Shown here: positions 40,813 to 49,954 of the stretch, in pieces
How the letters are laid out: each line of letters begins with the position of its first letter
Numbering within the stretch: position 1 is the first letter of the stretch
Origin: Streptomyces naganishii JCM 4654
Lineage (GTDB): Bacteria > Actinomycetota > Actinomycetes > Streptomycetales > Streptomycetaceae
Direction: 5' to 3'
Length of the DNA stretch: 64,000 nt
Assembly (NCBI RefSeq): GCF_014650575.1
Contig: NZ_BMVF01000026.1
Coordinates: forward strand, 37,149 to 101,148
Made by a program: the position numbers and the translations under genes
The notes under the pieces: model-generated
Databases searched by the model: none
The model's input: the letters and a program-made list of their open reading frames with translations, nothing else
What the model was told of the DNA's origin: nothing

Positions 40813-43626
40813 ATGGACCGCTCCACGCCGCGAGGGAACCCCGCGCGGGCCGCCGCAATGCTCGCGGCGGCGCTCACCGCCGCCGCGTTCTGCGCCGCCG
40901 ACGCCGTCGCCCGCAGCTTCCCCTTCGGGCCCCGCACCCGCAGCGTGAACGACCTCGGCAACCAGTACGTCCCCTTCCACGCCCACCTGTGGGACCTGCT
41001 GCACGGCCGGGCGGACGGCGGACTCCTCGTCAACTGGCAGTCCGGCTTCGGCTCCAGCTTCCTGCCCGACCTCGGCACCTACCTCGGCAGCCCGTTCGCC
41101 CTCCTCGTCGGGCTCTTCCCGCGCGACGAGATCGACCTCGCGGTGTACGCCGTCACCCTGCTGAAGACGGTGTGCGCCGGCGCCGCCATGGCCTGGCTGC
41201 TGCCGGCCCTGCGCCCCGGGCGCTGGTGGGCGGCCGGACTGCTCGGCGCCTCCTACGCGCTGTGCGGCTGGACCGTGGCGGACGCCGCGTACAACCCCAT
41301 GTGGCTCGACGGGCTGGTCGCCCTGCCGCTGCTGTGCCTGGCCGGCGAGTGGGCGCTGACCGGACGCCGCCGCTTCCTCGGCGTACTGGTCGTGACGGCC
41401 GCCTGGGTCGCCAACTTCTACACCGCCTACATGGCCACACTCGGCGCCGCCCTGGTCCTGCTGCTGCGGCTGTGGCTCTCCGGGCTGCCGCGCCGGCGGG
41501 CGCTCGCGGTGGCCGGGCGGGCCGCGGTGACGGCGGCGCTCGGGGTGGGCCTGGCCGCGCCCCTGGTCGCGGTCGTCTACTTCGGCACCAAGCACGCCTC
41601 CCCGCTCCCGGAGCGGACGTTCGTGCCGGTGCCGGGGCAGGACATGCTGGCGCGGCTGCTGCCGGCGACGTACGGCTTCGGCACGCCGGGCATCTTCGTC
41701 GGCACCACGGCCCTGCTGCTCGCCCTCGCCCTGCCCTTCCACCGGGCCGTGCCCCGGCGGGTGCGCGCCGGGTGGATCGTGCTGGTGGTCGCGGTGGCCC
41801 TGTCGATGCAGTGGGACCCGACCCACCTGGTCTGGCACGCCTTCGCCGAACCCAACGGCAGCGCGTACCGGCAGGCCTTCGTGCTCTGCGCCCTGCTGGT
41901 GATCGCCGCCTGGCACACCCTTTCCTACGGGCCGCCCAGCCGGCGCGCGCTGGGCGCGGCGGGCGGACTGCTCGCCCTGACCGCCGCCGTGGCGAGCGGC
42001 AGCGACCTGGTGCGGCCCTTCGTCTGGCCGATCCTGCTGTGCGCGGCCGCGGGCGCGCTGGGCGGACTCCTCCTGCTCGGCCGGGTCGCCCGCCCCGCCG
42101 GAACCGACGGCAGCGCGGGAATCGACAGCGCCGCCGGAACCGACGGCACCGACGGCACCGGCAGCGCGGGGACCAGTACCGTCGGAACCGGCAGCGCCAC
42201 CCTCCGCCGCACCCGGCTGGCCGCCCTGGCCGTCGTGCTGCTCGTCGGCGCCCAGACCGTCGAGGCCGTCGCGACCTCGGCCGTCGCCACGCGGCTGCGG
42301 CTGGCGCACATGGACGACTACGCGCCCTGGGGCCCCCGGCAGCAGCGGCAGTCCGAGGCGATCGCACAGGCCGACGGCTGGCCGCGCTACCGCACCGACC
42401 CCGGCCGGGAGCAGACCGTGGGCAACGACCCGATGATGGTCGGCGGCCAGGGAGCCCAGTACTACAGCAGCCTCACCTCGGACGTCCTCAGCCGTACGCT
42501 CACCGCCCTCGGCGGCGGCTGGACCTCGCGCGGCCGCAACCTCCAGAGCCTGGACAACGCCGTCACCGACGCGGTCTTCTCGGTCGGGGCCCGCGTCCAC
42601 TCGCCGCCCGACCCGCACCAGAACTGGTTCCCGCAGGACGGCAGCGGGGTGACGGTGACGCGGGAGGACGTGCCGCCCCTGGTCACCGTGCGGCCCGCCG
42701 GGGCGGCGCGCGACGGGCGCGCCGGAGTCCGCGCCTTCGGCCCGTCCCCCTACCGCAACCAGGAACTGCTGCTCGGCGCGCGCGTCTACACCGTGCCCCG
42801 CCTCACCGTGCGCACCGCCGCCGGACGCCGGCCGGAGCGCAGCCCCGACGACCGTCCCGGCCTGCTCATCGGCGCGTCGGCCCCGGGCTCGGCGCACCGG
42901 CCGGAGATCGGCGCCCGCTGCCCGGCCGGCAGCGAGGTCTACCTGTGGGCCCCGCACTTCTCCGGCACCGCCCGCCTCTCCGGCGCCCCGGCGCGAAACG
43001 GCGCCCCGGCCCCGACCGGGCGGTTCCGGGCCGACCACCCGGTCACCAAGATCGCCCCCATGCAGCCGCTCGGCACGGTCCCGGCCTCCGGCCGGGTGCG
43101 CATCGAGCTGTCCCCGGACCGGGCGGGCACCGTCCCGGACGGCGCGGTCGGCTGCCTGGACACCGCCCGGCTGCACACCGCCGTGCAGCGGCTCGAGGTC
43201 ACCGGCGCCACCGAGGTGACCGTCTCCGGCGGGACCGTCCGGGCCCGCGTCCCCGCCGGCAGCACGGGCGCCGCCGTGATCGCGGCGCCCCGGATCGCAG
43301 GCTGGCGCTGCGCGGCCGGCGACGCCCCCGAGAAGCCCGCGAGCCAGTACTACGGCCTGATCGCCGTGCCCCTCGACGGCACCGCCACCAGCCTGACCTG
43401 CACCTTCCACCCGCCCGGCCTGCGGCTGGGCAGCGCGGTCGGGGCCGCCTCCCTGCTGGCCCTCGCCGTGCTCGCCGTGCTCAGCGCCGTACGCCGGCGA
43501 CGGACCGCCGGCCCCGGCCCGCAGCCACCCGCCGGTCCTGGCCCGCAGCCACCCGCCGACCCCGCCCCACGACCGACCGACCGCCCCCAAGAGACCGCCG
43601 CTGGCGGCACCGCCCGCACCTCTTAG
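40813..43626 (+). CDS. YfhO-family polytopic membrane protein (GT-C glycosyltransferase-like)
   Basis: 937 aa. More than ten membrane helices in the N-terminal half, with the family signature SVNDLGNQYVPFHAHLWD and AWVANFYTAYMATLGA; acidic residues in SVNDLGNQ are in the position of the catalytic Asp of GT-C enzymes. The C-terminal half is a large extracellular domain (about 500-880) followed by a last helix. A Gly/Thr/Ser-rich linker at about 42105-42200 is built from GTDG-like repeats. In Bacillus, YfhO transfers sugars from a lipid carrier to lipoteichoic acid; Streptomyces needs a different acceptor (wall polymer or protein). First gene of a three-gene operon. Confidence 0.87.
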   Translation: MDRSTPRGNPARAAAMLAAALTAAAFCAADAVARSFPFGPRTRSVNDLGNQYVPFHAHLWDLLHGRADGGLLVNWQSGFGSSFLPDLGTYLGSPFALLVGLFPRDEIDLAVYAVTLLKTVCAGAAMAWLLPALRPGRWWAAGLLGASYALCGWTVADAAYNPMWLDGLVALPLLCLAGEWALTGRRRFLGVLVVTAAWVANFYTAYMATLGAALVLLLRLWLSGLPRRRALAVAGRAAVTAALGVGLAAPLVAVVYFGTKHASPLPERTFVPVPGQDMLARLLPATYGFGTPGIFVGTTALLLALALPFHRAVPRRVRAGWIVLVVAVALSMQWDPTHLVWHAFAEPNGSAYRQAFVLCALLVIAAWHTLSYGPPSRRALGAAGGLLALTAAVASGSDLVRPFVWPILLCAAAGALGGLLLLGRVARPAGTDGSAGIDSAAGTDGTDGTGSAGTSTVGTGSATLRRTRLAALAVVLLVGAQTVEAVATSAVATRLRLAHMDDYAPWGPRQQRQSEAIAQADGWPRYRTDPGREQTVGNDPMMVGGQGAQYYSSLTSDVLSRTLTALGGGWTSRGRNLQSLDNAVTDAVFSVGARVHSPPDPHQNWFPQDGSGVTVTREDVPPLVTVRPAGAARDGRAGVRAFGPSPYRNQELLLGARVYTVPRLTVRTAAGRRPERSPDDRPGLLIGASAPGSAHRPEIGARCPAGSEVYLWAPHFSGTARLSGAPARNGAPAPTGRFRADHPVTKIAPMQPLGTVPASGRVRIELSPDRAGTVPDGAVGCLDTARLHTAVQRLEVTGATEVTVSGGTVRARVPAGSTGAAVIAAPRIAGWRCAAGDAPEKPASQYYGLIAVPLDGTATSLTCTFHPPGLRLGSAVGAASLLALAVLAVLSAVRRRRTAGPGPQPPAGPGPQPPADPAPRPTDRPQETAAGGTARTS

Positions 43627-43646
43627 ACCGTGCCCCGGGGAGAACC

Positions 43647-44597
43647 ATGCTCATCTCGATCGTCGCCCCCTGCTACAACGAGGAAGACGTCCTCGCCCGC
43701 TTCCACGAGCAGGTGCAGAAGGCCGCCGACGAACTCCTGCCGCTCGGCCACGACATGGAGTTCGTGTACGTCGACGACGGCAGCCGCGATCGCACGCTCG
43801 ACGTCATGCGGCACCTGGCCGACCGCGACCCGCGCGTGCGGTACGTCTCCTTCAGCCGCAACTTCGGCAAGGAGGCCGCGCTGCTCGCCGGTCTGCGCCA
43901 CGCCACCGGGGACTCGGTCGTCGTGATGGACGCCGACCTCCAGCACCCGCCCGAACTGATCCGCCGCATGGTCGAGTTGCGCCTCCAGGGCCACGACCAG
44001 GTCATCGCCCGGCGCAGCCGCACCGGCGACCCCGTCACCCGCACCCTCACGGCCCGCCTGTACTACCGGCTGGTCAACCGCCTCGTCGACGTCGAACTGA
44101 TGGACGGCGTGGGCGACTTCAGGCTGCTGTCCCGGCGGGTGGTGGACGCGGTGCTGAGCCTTACCGAGTACAACCGCTTCTCCAAGGGCCTGTTCGCCTG
44201 GGTCGGCTTCCCCGCCACCACCTTCGAGTACGAGAACGCCGAGCGCGCCGACGGCCGCAGTTCGTGGACCCTGAAGGCCCTGCTCAACTACGGGATCGAC
44301 GGGCTGCTGTCGTTCAACAACCGGCCGCTGCGCGCCGCCCTCCACCTCGGCATGGCGCTGCTGACGTGCGCCGGCCTCTACACCGCGTGGATCGTGGGCG
44401 CCGCGCTCGTCAACGGCGTCCAGACGCCCGGCTATGTCACCATCATCACGGCGGTCACGGCCCTCGCGGGGGTGCAGATGGTGATGCTCGGCGTCATCGG
44501 CGAGTACACCGGCCGCATCTACTACGAGGTGAAGGGCCGCCCGCACTTCCTGGTGAAGGCGACCAACGTGGAACGGACGAAGGACCTCATTCCCTGA
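43647..44597 (+). CDS. GT2 polyprenyl-phosphate glycosyltransferase (CsbB/GtrB-like)
   Basis: 316 aa. Catalytic GT-A domain with VAPCYNEEDVL, VYVDDGSRDRT, FSRNFGKEAALLAGL, VVMDADLQHPPELI, and the interface helix RYRSSWTLKAL-like RSSWTLKALLNYG; two membrane helices at the C-terminus (LHLGMALLTCAGLYTAWIVG and ITAVTALAGVQMVMLGVIG). Makes a polyprenyl-phosphate sugar at the inner leaflet. It has a GGGGAG site and starts 20 bp after the YfhO gene; its stop overlaps the GtrA start (TGATG). Confidence 0.92.
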   Translation: MLISIVAPCYNEEDVLARFHEQVQKAADELLPLGHDMEFVYVDDGSRDRTLDVMRHLADRDPRVRYVSFSRNFGKEAALLAGLRHATGDSVVVMDADLQHPPELIRRMVELRLQGHDQVIARRSRTGDPVTRTLTARLYYRLVNRLVDVELMDGVGDFRLLSRRVVDAVLSLTEYNRFSKGLFAWVGFPATTFEYENAERADGRSSWTLKALLNYGIDGLLSFNNRPLRAALHLGMALLTCAGLYTAWIVGAALVNGVQTPGYVTIITAVTALAGVQMVMLGVIGEYTGRIYYEVKGRPHFLVKATNVERTKDLIP

Positions 44598-44995
44598 TGC
44601 GCACCCTGATGACGCGGCCGATGGCGAGGCAGATCCTCACCTTCGCCGTGGTCGGCGGCGTCAACACGGCCGTTTACTACGGTCTTTACCTGCTGTTCCT
44701 GACGCGTTTGCCGTATCTTGCCGCGCACGTTCTCGCATTCACGCTCAGCATGGTCGGATCGTTCTTCCTGAACGCCCGATTCACCTACCGCACGCGTCCG
44801 ACCTGGCGGAAATTCCTTTTGTTCCCGCTGACCAACGCCACCAATTTCCTCGTCACCACGACGGGTGTGTACGTGATCGTGGACGTCCTGCACGCCGGAA
44901 GCCGTCTCGCGCCCCTGCTGGCCTCGGCGGCCGCCATCCCGGTGACGTTCGTCGTCTCCCGCATGATCATGCTGCCCAAGGTGGACACCGCATAG
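44597..44995 (+). CDS. GtrA-like lipid-linked sugar flippase
   Basis: 132 aa with four membrane helices: ILTFAVVGGVNTAVYYGLYL, AHVLAFTLSMVGSFFLNARF, FLLFPLTNATNFLVTTTGVY, LLASAAAIPVTFVVSRMIML. GtrA/GtcA proteins flip polyprenyl-phosphate sugars. It is translationally coupled to the GT2 gene. Its middle part has more A/T at third codon positions than neighbours (tttgccgtatcttgcc). Together the three genes form a membrane glycosylation module. Confidence 0.9.
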   Translation: MRTLMTRPMARQILTFAVVGGVNTAVYYGLYLLFLTRLPYLAAHVLAFTLSMVGSFFLNARFTYRTRPTWRKFLLFPLTNATNFLVTTTGVYVIVDVLHAGSRLAPLLASAAAIPVTFVVSRMIMLPKVDTA

Positions 44996-44997
44996 GA

Positions 44998-45026
44998 TTG
45001 CATAAACGTGCAGCGATACGTATAGT
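44998..45026 (+). promoter_or_regulatory. argC promoter with ARG box
   Basis: TTGCAT (44998-45003), 17 bp and TATAGT (45021-45026) make one of the best promoters in the window. The TTGCATAAACGTGCAG stretch covering the -35 resembles the Streptomyces ARG box, as does GATACGTATAG at the -10. Repression by ArgR with arginine is expected. Confidence 0.75.
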
Positions 45027-45049
45027 CATGCCATCGAGGAGGAGGGTTC

Positions 45050-46078
45050 ATGGCTGTACGTGTGGCGGTCGCCGGAGCGAGTGGGTACGCGGGCGGGGAA
45101 GCGCTGCGTCTGCTCCTTTCGCACCCCGAGGCCGAGATCGGCGTCCTGACCGGGAACTCCAACGCCGGCCTGCGCCTCGGCGCGCTCCAGCCGCATCTGG
45201 CGCCGCTGGCCGGGCGCGTGCTCGCCGAGACCACGCCCGAGGCGCTCGCCGGACACGACGTCGTCTTCCTCGCCCTGCCGCACGGCCAGTCCGCCGCCGT
45301 GGCTCAGCGGCTCGGGCCCGACGTCCTCGTCATCGACATGGGCGCCGACTTCCGTCTGAAGGACCCGGCCGACTGGGAGCGCTTCTACGGCTCCCCGCAC
45401 GCCGGCACCTGGCCCTACGGCCTCCCCGAACTTCCGGGTGCCCGCGCCGCGCTGGAGGGGTCCAAGCGCATCGCGGTACCCGGTTGCTACCCCACCGCCG
45501 CCTCCCTCGCGCTCGCCCCGGCCTACGCCGCATCCCTCACCGAGAACGAGGCGGTGATCGTCGCCGCCTCCGGCACCTCCGGCGCGGGCAAGGCGCCCAA
45601 GGCGCACCTGCTCGGCTCGGAGGTCATGGGCTCCATGTCCCCCTACGGCGTCGGCGGCGGCCACCGGCACACCCCCGAGATGGTCCAGAACCTGAGCGCG
45701 GCCGCGGGGGAGCCGGTCACCGTCTCCTTCACGCCCACCCTCGCCCCGATGCCCCGCGGCATCCTCGCCACGTGCACCGCGAAGGCGCGGCCCGGGGTCA
45801 CCGCCGAGGCGGTGCGCGCCGCCTACGAGAAGGCCTACGCGGACGAGCCGTTCGTCCACCTGCTGCCCGAGGGGCAGTGGCCCGCCACCGGCTGGGTGTA
45901 CGGCTCCAACGCCGTCCAGATCCAGGTGGCGTACGACCCCGCCGCGCACCGCGTCGTCGCGGTCAGCGCCATCGACAACCTGACCAAGGGCACCGCGGGC
46001 GGTGCCGTGCAGAGCATGAACATCGCCCTCGGTCTCGACGAGACCACCGGGCTCACCACGATCGGAGTCGCACCGTGA
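45050..46078 (+). CDS. argC: N-acetyl-gamma-glutamyl-phosphate reductase
   Basis: 342 aa. NADP-binding VAVAGASGYAGGEALRL, VIDMGADFRLKDP, active-site Cys in VPGCYPTAASLAL (near residue 145), GTSGAGKAPKAHL, and HTPEMVQ with the catalytic His. Third step of arginine synthesis. GGAGGAGGG lies before the ATG. Overlaps argJ by 4 bp. Confidence 0.97.
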   Translation: MAVRVAVAGASGYAGGEALRLLLSHPEAEIGVLTGNSNAGLRLGALQPHLAPLAGRVLAETTPEALAGHDVVFLALPHGQSAAVAQRLGPDVLVIDMGADFRLKDPADWERFYGSPHAGTWPYGLPELPGARAALEGSKRIAVPGCYPTAASLALAPAYAASLTENEAVIVAASGTSGAGKAPKAHLLGSEVMGSMSPYGVGGGHRHTPEMVQNLSAAAGEPVTVSFTPTLAPMPRGILATCTAKARPGVTAEAVRAAYEKAYADEPFVHLLPEGQWPATGWVYGSNAVQIQVAYDPAAHRVVAVSAIDNLTKGTAGGAVQSMNIALGLDETTGLTTIGVAP

Positions 46079-47226
46079 GCGTCACGGCAGCCAAGGGATT
46101 CCAGGCGGCGGGCATCGCCGCCGGGATCAAGGAGAACGGCAACCCGGACCTGGCCCTCGTGGTCAACACCGGGCCCCGCCGCGCCGCCGCCGGCGTCTTC
46201 ACCTCCAACCGCGTCAAGGCCGCCCCCGTGCAGTGGTCCGAGCAGGTCCTCAAGACCGGCCGGCTCTCCGCGGTGGTCCTCAACTCCGGCGGCGCCAACG
46301 CCTGCACCGGCCCCAAGGGCTTCCAGGACACCCACGCCACCGCCGAGAAGGCCGCCGAGGTGCTCGGCGTCGGCCCCATCGAGGTCGCCGTCTGCTCCAC
46401 CGGCCTGATCGGCGTCCTGCTGCCGATGGACAAGCTGCTGCCGGGGGTGGAGACGGCCGCCGCGCAGCTGTCCGAGCACGGCGGCGAGAAGGCCGCCATC
46501 GCCATCAAGACCACCGACACCGTCCACAAGACCTCCGTGGTCACCAAGGACGGCTGGACGGTGGGCGGCATGGCCAAGGGCGCCGGCATGCTCGCCCCCG
46601 GCCTGGCCACCATGCTCGTCGTCCTCACCACCGACGCCGACGTCGAGGCCGCCGTGCTCGACAAGGCGCTGCGCGAGGCCACCCGGGTCACCTTCGACCG
46701 CGTCGACTCCGACGGCTGCATGTCCACCAACGACACCGTGCTGCTGCTCGCCTCCGGCGCCTGCGGAGTCACCCCGGAGTACGAGGAGTTCGCGGCAGCG
46801 GTGCGCGCCGTGTGCGACGACCTCGGGCAGCAGCTCATCCGCGACGCCGAGGGCGCCGCCAAGGACATCAAGGTCGAGGTGGTGGGCGCCGCGACCGAGG
46901 AGGACGCCGTGGAGGTGGGCCGTTCCATCGCCCGCAACAACCTCCTCAAGTGCGCCATCCACGGTGAGGACCCCAACTGGGGCCGCGTGCTCTCCGCGAT
47001 CGGCACCACGAAGGCCGCCTTCGAGCCCGACCGGCTGAACGTCGCCATCAACGGCGTGTGGGTGTGCAAGAACGGCGGCGTCGGCGAGGACCGCGAACTG
47101 GTCGACATGCGCTACCGCGAGGTCCACATCGTCGCCGACCTCTCCGCCGGCGAGGAGACCGCCACCATCTGGACCAACGACCTCACCGCCGACTACGTCC
47201 ACGAGAACAGCGCCTACTCCTCATGA
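46075..47226 (+). CDS. argJ: Ornithine acetyltransferase (bifunctional glutamate N-acetyltransferase)
   Basis: 383 aa. Self-cleaving Ntn-like enzyme: the precursor is cut before Thr179 in GMLAPGLATML to give alpha and beta chains. Other landmarks: GFQAAGIAAGIKENG, NSGGANACTGPKGFQD, CSTGLIGVLLPMDKL, DSDGCMSTNDTVLLLAS, EDPNWGRVLSAIG. Recycles the acetyl group from N-acetylornithine to glutamate, so no argE is needed. GTG at 46075 overlaps the argC stop. Confidence 0.97.
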   Translation: MSVTAAKGFQAAGIAAGIKENGNPDLALVVNTGPRRAAAGVFTSNRVKAAPVQWSEQVLKTGRLSAVVLNSGGANACTGPKGFQDTHATAEKAAEVLGVGPIEVAVCSTGLIGVLLPMDKLLPGVETAAAQLSEHGGEKAAIAIKTTDTVHKTSVVTKDGWTVGGMAKGAGMLAPGLATMLVVLTTDADVEAAVLDKALREATRVTFDRVDSDGCMSTNDTVLLLASGACGVTPEYEEFAAAVRAVCDDLGQQLIRDAEGAAKDIKVEVVGAATEEDAVEVGRSIARNNLLKCAIHGEDPNWGRVLSAIGTTKAAFEPDRLNVAINGVWVCKNGGVGEDRELVDMRYREVHIVADLSAGEETATIWTNDLTADYVHENSAYSS

Positions 47227-48134
47227 GCAGCGGAACCACGCGCAAGCACACCGCACTGCCCAAGGCGCGCATCCTCATCGAGGCGCTGCCCTGGCTGACC
47301 CGGCACCACGGGAAGACGGTCGTCATCAAGTTCGGCGGCAACGCCATGGTCGACGGCGAACTCAAGGCCGCCTTCGCCCAGGACGTCGTCTTCCTGCGCC
47401 ACGCGGGCCTCAGGCCGGTCGTCGTGCACGGCGGCGGACCGCAGATCAGCGCCGCCCTCGACCGGGCCGGCATCGTCAGCGAGTTCAAGGCCGGCCTGCG
47501 CGTCACCACCGAGGACGCCATGGACGTCGTACGGATGGTGCTGGCCGGGCAGGTGCAGCGGGAGCTGGTCGGGCTGCTCAACCAGCACGGCCCGCTCGCC
47601 GTCGGCCTCACCGGCGAGGACGCGCACACCATCACCGCCACCCGGCACACCCCCGAGATCGACGGCGAGCTCGTCGACATCGGGCGGGTCGGCGAGATCA
47701 CCCAGATCGACACCGGCGCGATCGAGGCGCTGCTCGCGGACGGCCGCATCCCGGTCGTCTCCTCGATCGCCCGCTCCCAGGACGACGGACATGTCTACAA
47801 CGTCAATGCTGATACGGCGGCTGCGGCACTCGCTGCGGCACTGGGCGCCGAGACCCTCATGGTCCTCACCGACGTCGAGGGCCTCTACGAGGACTGGCCG
47901 GACTCCGACGAGGTGATCAGCCGGCTCACCGCTTCCCAGCTGGAGAAACTGCTGCCCGAACTGAGCTCGGGCATGGTGCCGAAGATGGAGGGCTGCCTGC
48001 ACGCCGTACGCAACGGCGTGAGCACCGCGCGCGTCATCGACGGCCGCGTGCAGCACTCCATCCTGCTGGAGATCTTCACCGACGAGGGCATCGGCACGAT
48101 GGTCGTGCCGGACGAGGAGGGGGACGCCGTATGA
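47223..48134 (+). CDS. argB: Acetylglutamate kinase
   Basis: 303 aa of the amino-acid kinase family: VVIKFGGNAMVDGELKAAFA, VVHGGGPQISAALDRAG, LVGLLNQHGPLAVGLTGEDA, VYNVNADTAAAALAAALGAE, SGMVPKMEGCLHAVRNGV. The N-terminal extension (KHTALPKARILIEALPWL) is the type seen in arginine-inhibited hexameric enzymes. 4-bp overlaps on both sides. Confidence 0.97.
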   Translation: MSSGTTRKHTALPKARILIEALPWLTRHHGKTVVIKFGGNAMVDGELKAAFAQDVVFLRHAGLRPVVVHGGGPQISAALDRAGIVSEFKAGLRVTTEDAMDVVRMVLAGQVQRELVGLLNQHGPLAVGLTGEDAHTITATRHTPEIDGELVDIGRVGEITQIDTGAIEALLADGRIPVVSSIARSQDDGHVYNVNADTAAAALAAALGAETLMVLTDVEGLYEDWPDSDEVISRLTASQLEKLLPELSSGMVPKMEGCLHAVRNGVSTARVIDGRVQHSILLEIFTDEGIGTMVVPDEEGDAV

Positions 48135-49336
48135 CCGCCAACCAGGAGCTGACCCAGCGGTGGCAGGGCGCGCTCATGAACAACTACGGCACCCCGAGGC
48201 TGCCCCTGGTGCGCGGCGAGGGCTCCCGGCTGTGGGACGCCGACGGCAAGGAGTACCTCGACTTCGTCGGCGGCATCGCGGTCAACGCGCTCGGCCACGC
48301 CCACCCGGCGGTCGTCGAGGCCGTGACCCGGCAGATCGCCTCCCTCGGGCACGTCTCCAACCTCTTCGTCGCCGAGCCGCCCGTCGCGCTCGCCGAACGG
48401 CTCCTGCAGCTCTTCGGCCGCGACGGCAAGGTGTTCTTCTGCAACTCCGGCGCCGAGGCCAACGAGGGCGCCTTCAAGATCGGCCGGCTCACCGGGCGGA
48501 CCCGCATGGTCGCCACCGAGGGCGGCTTCCACGGCCGCACCATGGGCGCCCTCGCCCTCACCGGCCAGCCCGGCAAGCAGGAGCCCTTCCTGCCGCTGCC
48601 CGGCGAGGTCACCCACGTGCCCTACGGCGACGCCCAGGCCCTGGCCGCCGCGGTCACCGACGAGACCGCCCTGGTGATCATCGAGCCGATCCAGGGGGAG
48701 AACGGGGTCGTGGTGCCGCCCGCCGGCTACCTCAAGGCGGCCCGCGCGATCACCGCGGCCACCGGCTCGCTGCTGGTCCTCGACGAGGTGCAGACCGGCG
48801 TCGGCCGCACCGGGCACTGGTTCGAGTACCAGGCCCACGAGGGCGTCCTGCCGGACGTCGTCACGCTCGCCAAGGGACTCGGCGGCGGGCTGCCGCTCGG
48901 CGCCACCGTCGCCTTCGGGCGCGCCGCCGGCCTGCTGAGGCCCGGCCAGCACGGCACGACCTTCGGCGGCAACCCGGTGGCCTGCGCCGCCGGACTCGCC
49001 GTCCTCGACACCATCGCGGAAGAGGGACTGCTGGACAACGTCAAGCGGCAGAGCGAGCGGCTGCGCGACGGAATCGAGTCCTCCGGCCACGCTCTGGTCG
49101 CCCACGTCCGGGGCGCCGGACTGCTGCTGGGTATCGTGCTCACCGAGCCGCTCGCCGCCCAGGTGCAGCAGGCGGCTCAGGAGGCCGGCTTCCTGGTGAA
49201 CGCGCCCGCCCCCGACGTCGTACGGCTGATGCCGGCGCTGAACCTCGGCGACGACGCGGTGGACGCGTTCCTCCGGGCGCTGCCCGGCATCCTGGACGTG
49301 GCCCACGGGGACCGAGAGGGACGAGCCGGAGAATGA
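48131..49336 (+). CDS. argD: Acetylornithine aminotransferase
   Basis: 401-aa class III PLP aminotransferase: YLDFVGGIAVNALGHAHPAV, NSGAEANEGAFKIGRL, FHGRTMGALALTGQ, LVLDEVQTGVGRTGHWF, and PLP Lys in VVTLAKGLGGGLPLGA. Fourth gene of argCJBDR; the ATG overlaps the argB stop. Confidence 0.97.
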   Translation: MTANQELTQRWQGALMNNYGTPRLPLVRGEGSRLWDADGKEYLDFVGGIAVNALGHAHPAVVEAVTRQIASLGHVSNLFVAEPPVALAERLLQLFGRDGKVFFCNSGAEANEGAFKIGRLTGRTRMVATEGGFHGRTMGALALTGQPGKQEPFLPLPGEVTHVPYGDAQALAAAVTDETALVIIEPIQGENGVVVPPAGYLKAARAITAATGSLLVLDEVQTGVGRTGHWFEYQAHEGVLPDVVTLAKGLGGGLPLGATVAFGRAAGLLRPGQHGTTFGGNPVACAAGLAVLDTIAEEGLLDNVKRQSERLRDGIESSGHALVAHVRGAGLLLGIVLTEPLAAQVQQAAQEAGFLVNAPAPDVVRLMPALNLGDDAVDAFLRALPGILDVAHGDREGRAGE

Positions 49337-49343
49337 GACGACG

Positions 49344-49886
49344 ATGAGCCAGGCGCAGGACCACGGGCACACCGAAGCCGGGCCCGCCGTACCGCAGACC
49401 CGCACCGCACGCCACCGCCGGATCGTGGACATCCTCAACCGGCAACCGGTGCGCTCCCAGAGCCAGTTGGCCAAGCTCCTCGCCGACGACGGGCTGAGCG
49501 TCACCCAGGCGACGCTGTCCCGGGACCTCGACGAGCTGAACGCGGTCAAGATCCGCGACACCGACGGCGACCTCATCTACGCGGTGCCCAGCGAGGGCGG
49601 CTTCCGCACCCCGCGCGCCCCGCTGGGGGAGTCCGTCAAGGAGGAGCGGATGCGGCGGCTGTCGCAGGAGCTGCTCATCTCCGCCGAGGCCTCGGCCAAC
49701 CTCGTGGTCCTGCGCACCCCGCCGGGCGCGGCCCAGTTCCTCGCCTCGGCGATCGACCAGGCCGAACTGCACGACATCCTCGGCACCATCGCCGGCGACG
49801 ACACCCTGCTGCTGATCAGCCGCGATCCGAGCGGGGGACAGGCCCTGGCGGACCACCTCCTGCGCCTGGCCCAGAACGGCCACTGA
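49344..49886 (+). CDS. argR: Arginine repressor
   Basis: 180 aa. Winged-helix N-terminus (TARHRRIVDILNRQPVRSQS, LSVTQATLSRDLDELNAVKI with the SR-DL recognition helix) and C-terminal hexamerisation/arginine domain (RTPPGAAQFLASAIDQAELH, GTIAGDDTLLLISRD with the arginine-binding Asp pair). Encoded at the operon end, so it regulates its own transcription through the argC box and probably also argG. Confidence 0.96.
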   Translation: MSQAQDHGHTEAGPAVPQTRTARHRRIVDILNRQPVRSQSQLAKLLADDGLSVTQATLSRDLDELNAVKIRDTDGDLIYAVPSEGGFRTPRAPLGESVKEERMRRLSQELLISAEASANLVVLRTPPGAAQFLASAIDQAELHDILGTIAGDDTLLLISRDPSGGQALADHLLRLAQNGH

Positions 49887-49904
49887 CAGACGGGCAGACG
49901 AAGA

Positions 49905-49935
49905 AGGGGGCACACCGGTGAACGGCGTGCCCCCT
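49905..49935. terminator. Bidirectional terminator between argR and apbE
   Basis: Perfect 9-bp stem AGGGGGCAC/GTGCCCCCT (49905-49913 with 49927-49935) in the 68-bp gap between two convergent genes, so it can end both the arg operon and the flavin operon. Confidence 0.85.
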
Positions 49936-49954
49936 CTCCCGTACGTGTACGGGC

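Noticed and set aside
39226..43590. Minus-strand open frame of over 1400 codons opposite YfhO and MocR
   Set aside because: Composition typical of antisense GC-skew frames; spans several real genes on the other strand.
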